Source: Kiritimatiellia bacterium
GTDB lineage: Bacteria > Verrucomicrobiota > Kiritimatiellia > RFP12 > UBA1067
Length of the DNA: 12,951 bases
NCBI GenBank assembly: GCA_017479035.1
Contig: JAFVCR010000112.1
Span: 1 to 12,951 of the forward strand
Reading direction: 5' to 3'
In this document: positions 5,990 through 12,886 of the stretch, piece by piece
Layout of the letters: each line of letters starts with the position of its first letter
Position numbering within the stretch: the first letter of the stretch is position 1
Notes under the pieces: model-generated
The model's database searches: none
Told to the model about the DNA's origin: nothing
The model's input: only the letters and a program-made list of their open reading frames with translations
Made by a program: the position numbers and the translations under genes

Positions 5990-7712
5990 TCCCGCCCAAC
6001 GCTATTGCGATGTAGCCCGGGATGTAGAGTTCCGCGCCTTTCACAACGCGGACGTATGGCGGTTTCGGCTCTGGCATTTGCTGGCGCATGGCGGCAAACT
6101 CGCCCATTATCACCCGCAGATGCGTCTTCTCCGCCGCCTCCGCAAACCGCGCCACTTCGCACGACGGGCTTATCGCCACCACCTGTTCCGCACTGCACGT
6201 CTTCTCACCGCGCGCCATTGCATCAAGCCATTCTTCGCAATGCCTCCCGGTTAGGACGAGCCGCTCGACTTTTTTCGGCAATGCAGCAATGCTCTCCGCG
6301 AAAACGGTGATCTTCGCGCCGGGGTTTTCTTCGTAGTATTCCTCGAATTCCTTTCCGCTAAAGTTCCATCCGCCCGCCGCATAATGGTCTGCCAATACAT
6401 GCACTTTCCTGCCGTCTGCGGCAATGCCCATTTCAAGGAGAGGGCCTGTTTTGGAGATGCGCACTTCGCCTTTCTTCGTTGCGCCAAGGCGATATAGCGT
6501 GGCGTTGATGCATGCGGATGCGGCAAGCGCCGCTGCAATGCACGCGCACCATTTCCGTTTGCCCATTTTGAGCGGCGGCCATGCAAGTGCCGCAGCGGGC
6601 GCAAGCCACAACGTCCACTCTTCCCCCACATGGTTGAACATACCCGCTGTAAACATGGCAGTCCACAGCCCCAATGCCAGATTCTTCCTTGCAAGGAACA
6701 GTGCAAGCAGCAATGCAAATGCTAGAAAAACGTATGCCACGCGCCCCGCCCAGGGCATCTCCGCCATCCACGTGAAATGCGTGTTGACCAATGCGTGCAT
6801 GGTGCGCAGTTCTTCCACGGGTCTGTAGTATGCGCTGTAGGCCAAGCCGCTTTTGCGCCATCCCCATCCGTCGGGCGCATCGCGCAGCATTCGCGGGAAC
6901 GCCTTTAGAATGTTCACGCGCAGCGCGTTTGCTCCATCGACTTTTGCAAGGCCGGACGTGAAACGCTCCCCCGCCGGAGACGCGGCTATAATTCCCGCTG
7001 CGAGCACCGCCGCAAGCAGTGCGCCGCCAAATCTCTTCCACGATGCAAGCCCGCGCACTGCCATGACCGCGCCGCCCACCGCAAGTGCCACCAATGCACC
7101 GCGTGAGGCCGTTGCGGCCACGCCCCACACGCCTGCTGTTGCGGCGAGAGCGGCAGCCGTGAATATCGCTTTCGCGCGCCATCCTTTGGCTTTGGCCGCC
7201 GGCAGGGTTTTGCCGGCCAGCCACGCGCCGCAAAGCGCGAGGAACACAAACAGCACAGCCGTTTTATTGGGGTTGCCGTAGAAAATACGCAGCCGTCCTC
7301 CCTTGCGCCAGATGTCGAATTCTTCCTTGTGCGCCATCGCTTCGGCAAGGGATTGTTCGTCCGGAGGGAAAAGATCTTTCAGCGAATCGGCAAAGACGGG
7401 ATTTGCGGGGAATACGGTCTTTTCGCCGTCTTTGGAGTATATTTCCTTGAGCAGACCTTTCTCGAAAACGTATTTGCGGCCGTCGGCGCGTTCGAGCGTG
7501 GTGGTGCGTTTTTTGCGTTCGCCGCGCCAGCCTTGGCCGGAAATTTCTTCGCTAGCGATGGTCTCTACGCGCATGGGGTAGGTCTTCGCGCCTGTTTCGT
7601 CGGTTATTTCGTAGAAATAGGCGTTTTGCGGGACTATCCGTGCAACGTCCGCCGCCGCAGGGAGGCATGCCGCCGCTAGAAAAATCAACGGGAAAACGAA
7701 CTTTCTTGGCAT
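5985..7712 (-). CDS. O-antigen-ligase-like membrane protein with unusual ends
   Basis: This 575-residue protein has a signal peptide (1-21, ending PAAADV), a soluble, presumably periplasmic stretch (22-150), about eight membrane segments (151-407), and a soluble C-terminal domain (408-575). The middle matches the Wzy_C/WaaL pattern: GRLRIFYGNPN (139-149), TASRGALVAL (201-210), an Arg-led segment with DGWGWRK (281-287), then HALVNTHFTWMAE. That family joins lipid-linked glycans to lipid A, proteins or other acceptors at the outer face of the inner membrane. The usual first four or five membrane segments are missing, replaced by the secreted domain. The first ATG (7721) overlaps the lolD stop as ATGA but has AGG directly against it; ATG 7712 has AAAGGA at better spacing and is preferred. 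The C-terminal alpha/beta-like domain is unrecognised. The ligase call is moderate. Confidence 0.6.
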   Translation of the reverse strand: MPRKFVFPLIFLAAACLPAAADVARIVPQNAYFYEITDETGAKTYPMRVETIASEEISGQGWRGERKKRTTTLERADGRKYVFEKGLLKEIYSKDGEKTVFPANPVFADSLKDLFPPDEQSLAEAMAHKEEFDIWRKGGRLRIFYGNPNKTAVLFVFLALCGAWLAGKTLPAAKAKGWRAKAIFTAAALAATAGVWGVAATASRGALVALAVGGAVMAVRGLASWKRFGGALLAAVLAAGIIAASPAGERFTSGLAKVDGANALRVNILKAFPRMLRDAPDGWGWRKSGLAYSAYYRPVEELRTMHALVNTHFTWMAEMPWAGRVAYVFLAFALLLALFLARKNLALGLWTAMFTAGMFNHVGEEWTLWLAPAAALAWPPLKMGKRKWCACIAAALAASACINATLYRLGATKKGEVRISKTGPLLEMGIAADGRKVHVLADHYAAGGWNFSGKEFEEYYEENPGAKITVFAESIAALPKKVERLVLTGRHCEEWLDAMARGEKTCSAEQVVAISPSCEVARFAEAAEKTHLRVIMGEFAAMRQQMPEPKPPYVRVVKGAELYIPGYIAIALGGK

Positions 7713-7717
7713 GGCCG

Positions 7718-8404
7718 TCATCCTTTTATCACGCCGTTTTCAAGCGTAAGAACCCTGTCGCACCGCGCGGCGGCGGCCTGCGAATGCGTAACCATCACCA
7801 CGGCGCAGCCATTGCCGCCGGCCTCGAGGAGAAGATCGAGAATCTCCGCGCCGGTGAGAGTGTCCAGATTGCCCGTGGGTTCGTCCGCCAAAATAAGCCT
7901 TGGCGTGCATATCAACGCTCTTGCCAACGCCACGCGCTGCTGTTCGCCGCCGGAGAGTTCCTTGGGCAGATGGTGCGCGCGCGCCTCAAGCCCAACCTTT
8001 GCGAGCAGGTTCATTGCCTTGGCGCGGCCTTCCGCCTTGGGTGGCGCATTGCGCATCGCCGCAAGTGGAAGGAGGATGTTTTCGAGCGTGTCGAGCTCCT
8101 CCATCAATTGGAAATTCTGGAACACGAATCCCACGGTTCCCGCGCGCAGACGGTTGCGCCGCCGCGCCGCGCCGCACCCGCCGAACAGCGGAACGGACGC
8201 GATTTCCACCTGGCCGGAATTGGGCGTGTCGAGCGAACCTAGGATGTTGAGAAGAGTAGTCTTCCCCGAACCCGAACGCCCCACTATGGCCACGCGCTGC
8301 GCCTCTTCCACGGAAAACGACACACCCTTGAGCACCTCCAGCGGTGCTTGGCGAGGGATGCGATACGTTTTTACTATGTCCGTTGCTTGCAGAACCGTTT
8401 TCAT
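7718..8404 (-). CDS. lolD: LolD/MacB-type ABC transporter ATPase
   Basis: This 228-residue ATPase is of LolD size. It shows Walker A GRSGSGKTT (42-50), Q-loop FQNFQL (Q96), signature LSGGEQQ (150-156), Walker B LILADE (170-175) followed by PTGNLD, and H-loop VTHS (H207). The EPTGNLD form is characteristic of the MacB/LolD/FtsE group, which uses ATP to drive periplasmic events such as lipoprotein release instead of pumping solutes through the membrane. No LolC/E-type permease is in the window, so the partner is unknown. A longer frame to 8551 adds 49 residues with no family likeness; ATG 8404 gives the usual MKTVLQATDIVKTY start. A consensus promoter lies only 7 nt upstream with no Shine-Dalgarno. 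The stop overlaps the next gene's first ATG by 4 nt. Confidence 0.88.
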   Translation of the reverse strand: MKTVLQATDIVKTYRIPRQAPLEVLKGVSFSVEEAQRVAIVGRSGSGKTTLLNILGSLDTPNSGQVEIASVPLFGGCGAARRRNRLRAGTVGFVFQNFQLMEELDTLENILLPLAAMRNAPPKAEGRAKAMNLLAKVGLEARAHHLPKELSGGEQQRVALARALICTPRLILADEPTGNLDTLTGAEILDLLLEAGGNGCAVVMVTHSQAAAARCDRVLTLENGVIKG

Positions 8405-8411
8405 CGCGGAT

Positions 8412-8440
8412 ATTATACACGAATCGTGCGGCGATGGCAA
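8412..8440 (-). promoter_or_regulatory. lolD promoter, apparently leaderless
   Basis: On the minus strand TTGCCA (8440-8435), a 17-bp spacer and TATAAT (8417-8412) give 11 of 12 consensus bases. The ATG at 8404 begins 7 nt after the -10, so transcription should start at or within a base or two of the start codon. No ribosome site is visible. Confidence 0.8.
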
Positions 8441-8468
8441 TGGAATAGTTTGCAGCGTGCGCGTTCGA

Positions 8469-9215
8469 TTATATCCGCAATTCTTCCTTTGGGGAAGGCG
8501 TATTGTAGACGAGGTATGCCTGGAGTATCGCAAGGAGTGCGAATGAGGCAAGTGCGGCTTCGGTGCCTTCCTCGAAGATTTTTAGGAGCGCGGCCACGGA
8601 GCCGGTTTGCTTGTCCATCAATGCGGGATCGAGCAGTTGCGCCTTGCGGATCATGGCGGGGAGACGGTCGCAAATCTGCACCAAAACGCCGCTGCCGCCC
8701 ATGAATGCCACACTCCAGCAAACGGGATGCAGTTTGAAGAATCCGCGCAGCAACGGCTTGAAATAGCGCGCGATGGCGAATGCCGCAATGCCGAAAAGCG
8801 TCCCGAAATATACAAGCACTATGGCTTTCGCGCCAAATGGGAAGGCGCTTTTAGTGAGGAATTTCATCTTGAACGGCGTTCCTTTGAAGTTCACCGTGTC
8901 GGGATAGAAATACCGCATGATTGCGATGTGGAAATCGGTTTCCTTGGCCAATGCAAACAGCGCAAGCGCGGTGACGCACAGTTGCAGGACGATTCTGCGC
9001 CTGCGCGAGCCTTCAAATGGACAGCACAGCCACACTAGAGGAATGATGAGGGCGAAAAGCGGCAATGTGGCGATTTCTACCGGCGAGAATCCGCCTTGGT
9101 CGTATAACCTGATCGCGCTTTCCGGCGGCAGCACAGCCCACGACACCACGAAAACCACCGCGAATGCCAATGCCGCCACGGGCGCGATTGCCCAACTTCC
9201 TTTGCCTGTTATCAT
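8469..9215 (-). CDS. Six-TM integral membrane protein of unknown function
   Basis: I do not recognise this 248-residue protein with confidence. Hydrophobic segments at about 9-29, 47-65, 76-90, 128-148, 163-181 and 217-237 predict six membrane spans. A conserved-looking stretch ALAKETDFHIAIMRYF (88-103) follows span three, and CDRLPAMIR (182-190) follows span five; both hold charged residues near the membrane and could be functional. The C-terminus is short and charged. A very strong AGGAGG (9222-9227) lies 6 nt before ATG 9215, which fixes the start against longer frames up to 9284. The gene heads a minus-strand run with lolD and the O-antigen-ligase-like gene, 64 bp upstream of lolD with no terminator between, so an envelope role is plausible. 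That role is inference from context only. Confidence 0.8.
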   Translation of the reverse strand: MITGKGSWAIAPVAALAFAVVFVVSWAVLPPESAIRLYDQGGFSPVEIATLPLFALIIPLVWLCCPFEGSRRRRIVLQLCVTALALFALAKETDFHIAIMRYFYPDTVNFKGTPFKMKFLTKSAFPFGAKAIVLVYFGTLFGIAAFAIARYFKPLLRGFFKLHPVCWSVAFMGGSGVLVQICDRLPAMIRKAQLLDPALMDKQTGSVAALLKIFEEGTEAALASFALLAILQAYLVYNTPSPKEELRI

Positions 9216-9237
9216 ATTCTTCCTCCTTGCAGAACCC

Positions 9238-9266
9238 ATTATAACATTTTTGCCGCCGCCGTGCAA
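9238..9266 (-). promoter_or_regulatory. Promoter of the six-TM membrane protein gene
   Basis: On the minus strand TATAAT (9243-9238) is preceded by TGT, an extended -10. A weak -35 TTGCAC (9266-9261) lies at 17 bp. The terminal repeat of the neighbouring repeat block begins 14 bp further upstream, at 9281. AGGAGG follows in the leader. Confidence 0.7.
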
Positions 9267-9280
9267 GCCGTGTGCTAGCG

Positions 9281-9755
9281 GCACCCTTATCCCCCGCAGT
9301 AGTTAGTAGTTTGCAGTTTGCAGTTCTTGTTAGCAATGTCAACCCCACTGTGTACTGTGGTGACGCGGGCGTCTCGCCCGCGGAGGGTTTGCGGAGGAGT
9401 ATATTCTGCCGCCCCTTCGGGGCTTGTTTTTTGTTTTGTCTGTACCAGGGGTTCCGCTACGCTCCACTCCCGTCTGTGTTCTTGCGCCCCTTCGGGGCTT
9501 AAAAACTTCGTGAACTTCGTGTGAGGCTTTATGCTCTGCTGGTGTATCCGTAGCCGCGAAGCGGCGTAAGAATACAGACGGGGGTGAAGCGCAGCGGAAC
9601 CCCCGGCACAGACAACCAATTTATATAGCCCCGAAGGGGCGGCAGAAAGTAGCATATGCTACCACTCCTTGCCATTCATCCGCACCTGCGCCCTTGACGA
9701 CGCTCAATGCCGGAACGTCCCGTCCGCCTCATCAAAAAATCCGGGATAAGGGTGC
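9281..9755. repeat. Mosaic repeat block, copy 2, bounded by 13-bp terminal inverted repeats
   Basis: GCACCCTTATCCC (9281-9293) and GGGATAAGGGTGC (9743-9755) are perfect inverses and enclose 475 bp without a credible gene. Inside, in order, are GTTTGCA heptamers (about 9307-9325), the CGCGGGCG-TCT-CGCCCGCG hairpin (9364-9382), and hairpin-rich sequence with GCCCC-TTC-GGGGC at 9411-9423 and 9486-9498, GCCGC-GAA-GCGGC at 9553-9565, and GCCCC-GAA-GGGGC at 9628-9640. The last part (about 9668-9728) matches 1-62 inverted. No clear target-site duplication flanks it. It separates the ccsA 3' end from the promoter of the membrane-protein gene. Confidence 0.85.
9404..9647. repeat. Long imperfect inverted repeat inside copy 2
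   Basis: The outer 21 bp (9404-9424 and 9627-9647) are exact inverses. Imperfect pairing continues inward to about 9486 and 9565, including the GGGGTTCCGC/GCGGAACCCC segment. The arms are around 80 bp with roughly 80 bp between them, enough for a large cruciform or RNA hairpin. Confidence 0.75.
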
Positions 9756-9767
9756 AAACAGTGCGTT

Positions 9768-10850
9768 TTAGCGGGAATAGGAATGGAGGCCTGGGAAAAG
9801 ACGCGAGAAATTCACCCAGAAAAGAGTAAGCAAAACAAGAATTCCAGTGAGGGAAAGCAAGGATTTTTGCAATTTAGAGCCTTCCGGGGCGTGGAAAACC
9901 GCCGCGCATGCGAGGAATGTCGCAAGGCTCCATGTCTCTTTGGGGTCGAATCCCCACCATCTGCCCCAGCATACCTGCGCCCATGCTGCACCGAGAAGCA
10001 TGCCAGTAGTGATAAATGCAAAACCAAGATGCAATCCGTCGGTTTTTTGCAGAATTGCGCATCGCAGCACAAGCATATAGCCAAGGACGTATGCGCCTAC
10101 GTGCGGCACAAAGAATGGACTTTGCAACGCCGGCGGCAGGGGTTTGGGCGTGCCGTCCATTGCAAAAAGCGGGATAATGAGCAAAATCTCCATAAAAAGG
10201 TCTCGTTTTGTCACTTTCCCGCTGCGCAACGCCACTATCGGCAGCATTGCCGCTGATGCCATTATAAATTCGTAGACGTTTCCGAGCGGGAGCCTTCCCG
10301 TGTGCCATCCGCGCCATGCTGCGGCGCATAATACGCCTACGCCACATAGGAGCATCAAAAGAGACGTGCGCGAAAAACGCCGATTCTGCACATTGTCTCG
10401 GCCATTCCCGGCATCTGATGGCGCGCGGCTTGTGCCGAAAACGCCACCCCATGCGCCCAAAAGCGTCAAAATACCCCCAAAAAGCGCAAAAACCACTGAA
10501 ATATCGTGCGAAATCCCGAATACGGACACCTTCTTGCCGTTTGGCATTTCCATCCACGAACTCTGCCATATCTGCCAAAATCCCGCGTAAAAGGGTTTGT
10601 TTGGCCGTATTTCCGTGCTTGTGCCGTTGCAGCACACTTGGCTGGTGTAGGTGGATTCGTCGAATGTTTCCAGTTCGATGACGGTTTGTGTTTTTCGTGT
10701 GGATATGATGCGTGTTTCGCCCTCGGCCACGGCCAACTGGCCCTCGTAGGCGAAGCACAGCCGCAAAATATATGCGAATATCAATAGCGCAAAGCCCGAA
10801 TGCGCCATTTTGCGCCACGGAAATGTTGCTGGCGAGATGCTGCGGCTCAT
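9768..10850 (-). CDS. ccsA: Fused ResB-CcsA cytochrome c synthase (System II)
   Basis: This 360-residue membrane protein joins a short ResB-like part to a CcsA part. Residues 16-140 hold a membrane span, a small extracytoplasmic domain with the ResB-like NKPFYAGFWQIWQSSW (84-99), and another span. The C-terminal half has the heme-handling WWD motif WGRWWGFDPKETW (295-307), His250 in HVGAYVLGYM, and His356 near the end, both in likely heme-ligand positions. CcsBA proteins carry heme across the membrane and attach it to CXXCH apocytochromes. The ResB part is much shorter than in classic proteins. ATG 10850 overlaps the tsaB stop as ATGA, indicating translational coupling; a longer frame to 10949 would lie deep inside tsaB. 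It is the last gene of the prfB-tsaB-ccsA operon. Confidence 0.85.
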   Translation of the reverse strand: MSRSISPATFPWRKMAHSGFALLIFAYILRLCFAYEGQLAVAEGETRIISTRKTQTVIELETFDESTYTSQVCCNGTSTEIRPNKPFYAGFWQIWQSSWMEMPNGKKVSVFGISHDISVVFALFGGILTLLGAWGGVFGTSRAPSDAGNGRDNVQNRRFSRTSLLMLLCGVGVLCAAAWRGWHTGRLPLGNVYEFIMASAAMLPIVALRSGKVTKRDLFMEILLIIPLFAMDGTPKPLPPALQSPFFVPHVGAYVLGYMLVLRCAILQKTDGLHLGFAFITTGMLLGAAWAQVCWGRWWGFDPKETWSLATFLACAAVFHAPEGSKLQKSLLSLTGILVLLTLFWVNFSRLFPGLHSYSR

Positions 10851-11446
10851 CGTACTGCGGGGGAAAGATATATCGGCAACGGCTCTTGAACGAGTGCTGC
10901 GGGATTTGCCGCCGCCACTTCCACAAGCCGTTTTGCGGAAGGCGGACATTCCTGCGCGCCGGTTCTTGCGCCGATTCTGGCGTAATCGGATGTTTTAACG
11001 GCAAAACCTGCGGGAATAGAAAGCGCGGATGCGAGATGGCAAGGTTCCACTTCGTTTGCGCCGTCCCATAGATTTACCCAATAAAGCCCGCGCCGCGCAT
11101 CGCCTATAACTGCCGTTTTCAGGCCGTCCTCCGTGCATCCCGCGCCAGACGGCAAGCCGTAGACGGCCGGTGTGCGGTGCGGCGCGGAGTTCGCCGCAGC
11201 CGCCACTGCTCCTTGCGCAAACGCCAATGCCGCGCGCGTGCCGGCAAACGATCCTGGCCCCATCCCTATTATGAAGCGATCGATCGAGGCCGTGTGGATG
11301 CCGTGCTCTGCGAGAAACTTCAGAAGAATGCCAACCCATTCGCCGCCTTTGCCGCGATCTTCAAAGGATATTTCCGCAATCGCGCCGTCTTTTGCAAGTG
11401 CTATCGAGGCGCGTGAAGTGGATTTGTCTATCGCAAGCGTCGTCAT
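10847..11446 (-). CDS. tsaB: tRNA t6A biosynthesis protein TsaB
   Basis: This 199-residue protein is a TsaB/YeaZ homologue. With TsaD and TsaE it installs threonylcarbamoyl on A37 of ANN-decoding tRNAs; TsaB itself is a scaffold that dimerises with TsaD. Evidence is the ASKHA-type start MTTLAIDKST, the signature GPGSFAGTR (63-71, usually GPGSFTGLR), GDARRGLYW (115-123), and PIYLSPAV near the C-terminus, where the family has PxYLR. The length is at the short end of the family's range. The ATG lies 6 nt after the prfB stop with no clear ribosome site, so translation is probably coupled. The stop overlaps the ccsA start by 4 nt. Confidence 0.9.
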   Translation of the reverse strand: MTTLAIDKSTSRASIALAKDGAIAEISFEDRGKGGEWVGILLKFLAEHGIHTASIDRFIIGMGPGSFAGTRAALAFAQGAVAAAANSAPHRTPAVYGLPSGAGCTEDGLKTAVIGDARRGLYWVNLWDGANEVEPCHLASALSIPAGFAVKTSDYARIGARTGAQECPPSAKRLVEVAAANPAALVQEPLPIYLSPAVR

Positions 11447-11452
11447 GGCGCA

Positions 11453-12598
11453 TTAGTTGCTCTTGGCGGCCTGTTGCTGGAGGTAGGCTTCGATGAACGG
11501 CTGGATGTGGCCATCCATCACGCCGTTTACGTCGGAAGTTTCACATTCCGTGCGCAGGTCTTTCACCATAGTGTATGGGCAGAATACGTAGGAGCGGATC
11601 TGCGAACCCCATCCGTTTTCGGACTTCGCGCCGTAGAAGCGGTCCATTTCGGCCTTTTTCTGGTCTTCATAGTATTCGTAGAGTTGCGCGCGCAGCATGT
11701 TCATGGCTTTTTCCTTGTTCATGTGCTGCGAACGTTCCTTCTGGCATGCCACTACGATGCCGGTGGGCAGGTGGGTGAGGCGCACGGCGGAGTCGGTCTT
11801 GTTGACGTGCTGCCCGCCTGCGCCGCCGGAGCGGTAGGTGTCTATACGCAGATCCTCGTCCTTTATTTCAACGTCAATATCTTCGTTGATTTCAGCCACG
11901 GTCTCTACGGACGCGAACGAGGTCTGGCGGCGTTTGTTGGCATCGAACGGGGATATGCGCACGAGGCGGTGGATGCCGCGTTCGGCCTTCATGGTGCCGA
12001 ATGCGTAGGTGCCTTCAATGCGGAAGTATACATCCTTCAAGCCGGCTTCTTCGCCGGGTTGGCTGTCGTATTCTTCAATCTTCCAGCCTTGGTCTTCGGC
12101 ATAGCGCTGGTACATGCGATAAAGCATCGTTACCCAGTCGCACGCTTCGGTGCCGCCTTGCCCGGCGTGGAGTTTCACGAACACGTTGCACGCGTCGAAC
12201 TTGCCGCCTAGGAGAGATTGCATGCGCAGTTTGGCGAAGAACTCGTCGGCCTTGGCGCATTCGGCCAGGGCATCCTTGAGGGCGGCCTGTTGCGCCGCGC
12301 CTTCTTCCATTTCGGCGAGTTCGAGCATCACGGCGGCATCCTCCACCGTTTTGGAGAGTGCGTCGAAGGGAACGGTGTATGCGCGTTCCGCATTCGTCTT
12401 GGCAATTACATCCTTCGCCTTGGCCTGATCGTTCCAGAAGTCTCCGCTGGCCTGTTGTTCCTCTAAAGAAGCAAGCCGCGCCCTGCGGCCGTCAATGTCG
12501 ATATAACCGGCCATCTGCGCCACGTCGTCGCGCAGTTTGGCGATGCGTTGCGCCACTTCTTCCGTTTCGAGCAGTTTTTCCTTTTGTTCGTCCGCCAT
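11453..12598 (-). CDS. prfB: Peptide chain release factor 2
   Basis: This 381-residue cytoplasmic factor ends translation at UGA and UAA. The codon-recognition tripeptide SPF is at 216-218 (RISPFDANKRR), and the catalytic GGQ at 261-263 (SGGAGGQHVNK) triggers peptidyl-tRNA hydrolysis. The N-terminal helical domain (about 1-120) and overall length fit RF2. Many bacteria need a programmed +1 frameshift at an in-frame UGA near codon 26. Here the matching region (GYIDIDG, 31-37) reads straight through with TAT ATC GAC, so this control is absent. ATG 12598 has AGGGA upstream and a proper promoter; the longer frame to 12667 would run through that promoter. It leads the tight operon with tsaB and ccsA. 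Confidence 0.95.
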   Translation of the reverse strand: MADEQKEKLLETEEVAQRIAKLRDDVAQMAGYIDIDGRRARLASLEEQQASGDFWNDQAKAKDVIAKTNAERAYTVPFDALSKTVEDAAVMLELAEMEEGAAQQAALKDALAECAKADEFFAKLRMQSLLGGKFDACNVFVKLHAGQGGTEACDWVTMLYRMYQRYAEDQGWKIEEYDSQPGEEAGLKDVYFRIEGTYAFGTMKAERGIHRLVRISPFDANKRRQTSFASVETVAEINEDIDVEIKDEDLRIDTYRSGGAGGQHVNKTDSAVRLTHLPTGIVVACQKERSQHMNKEKAMNMLRAQLYEYYEDQKKAEMDRFYGAKSENGWGSQIRSYVFCPYTMVKDLRTECETSDVNGVMDGHIQPFIEAYLQQQAAKSN

Positions 12599-12620
12599 GA
12601 TCTTTCCCTGTGAAAACGCA

Positions 12621-12649
12621 ATTATACCACATCCCCGCCGGAAAATAAA
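12621..12649 (-). promoter_or_regulatory. prfB operon promoter
   Basis: On the minus strand TATAAT (12626-12621) is preceded by TGG, an extended -10. The -35 candidate TTTATT (12649-12644) at 17 bp is poor. The -10 ends 22 nt before ATG 12598, and AGGGA lies in that leader. No GGATAAG motif is found upstream, unlike three other promoters here. Confidence 0.7.
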
Positions 12650-12672
12650 GCAAAACATGTTTGCCACGGGCG

Positions 12673-12721
12673 GTTTGCAGTGTGCAGTGTGCAGTTTGCA
12701 GTGTGCAGTTTGCAGTTTGAA
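12673..12721. repeat. GTTTGCA/GTGTGCA heptamer tandem array
   Basis: Six full 7-bp units follow one another (GTTTGCA, GTGTGCA, GTGTGCA, GTTTGCA, GTGTGCA, GTTTGCA), then a decayed GTTTGAA. Shorter runs of the same heptamer mark the other two repeat blocks. Confidence 0.9.
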
Positions 12722-12886
12722 AATGCAATCAACGCAGAGGCACGAGAGATTCGAGAGAGAGCGTACTGTGGGGACGCGGGTGTCTCGCCCGCGGTCAGTA
12801 GTTTGCAGTTTGAAAATGCAATCAACGCAGAGGCACGAGAGAAGGAGAGAGTGTGTACTGTGGGGACGCGGGCGTCTCGCCCGCGG
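12707..12886. repeat. Two-copy direct repeat, 93-bp period
   Basis: 12707-12794 and 12800-12886 share the heptamers, GAAAATGCAATCAACGCAG, GGCACGAGAGA, GTACTGTGGGGACGCGGG and the closing hairpin. They differ mainly in a short purine-rich stretch in the middle. Confidence 0.9.

Noticed and set aside
5985..7712. FtsX/MacB-type permease partner of LolD
   Set aside because: It has about eight spans in a row and ligase-like motifs rather than four spans with a large domain after the first.
9281..9755. Insertion sequence with a broken transposase
   Set aside because: Neither strand shows transposase-like motifs; only hairpin and heptamer modules are present.
12673..12886. CRISPR array
   Set aside because: The repeats are 7 bp in direct contact or 93 bp in two copies; there are no spacers of even length and no cas genes.
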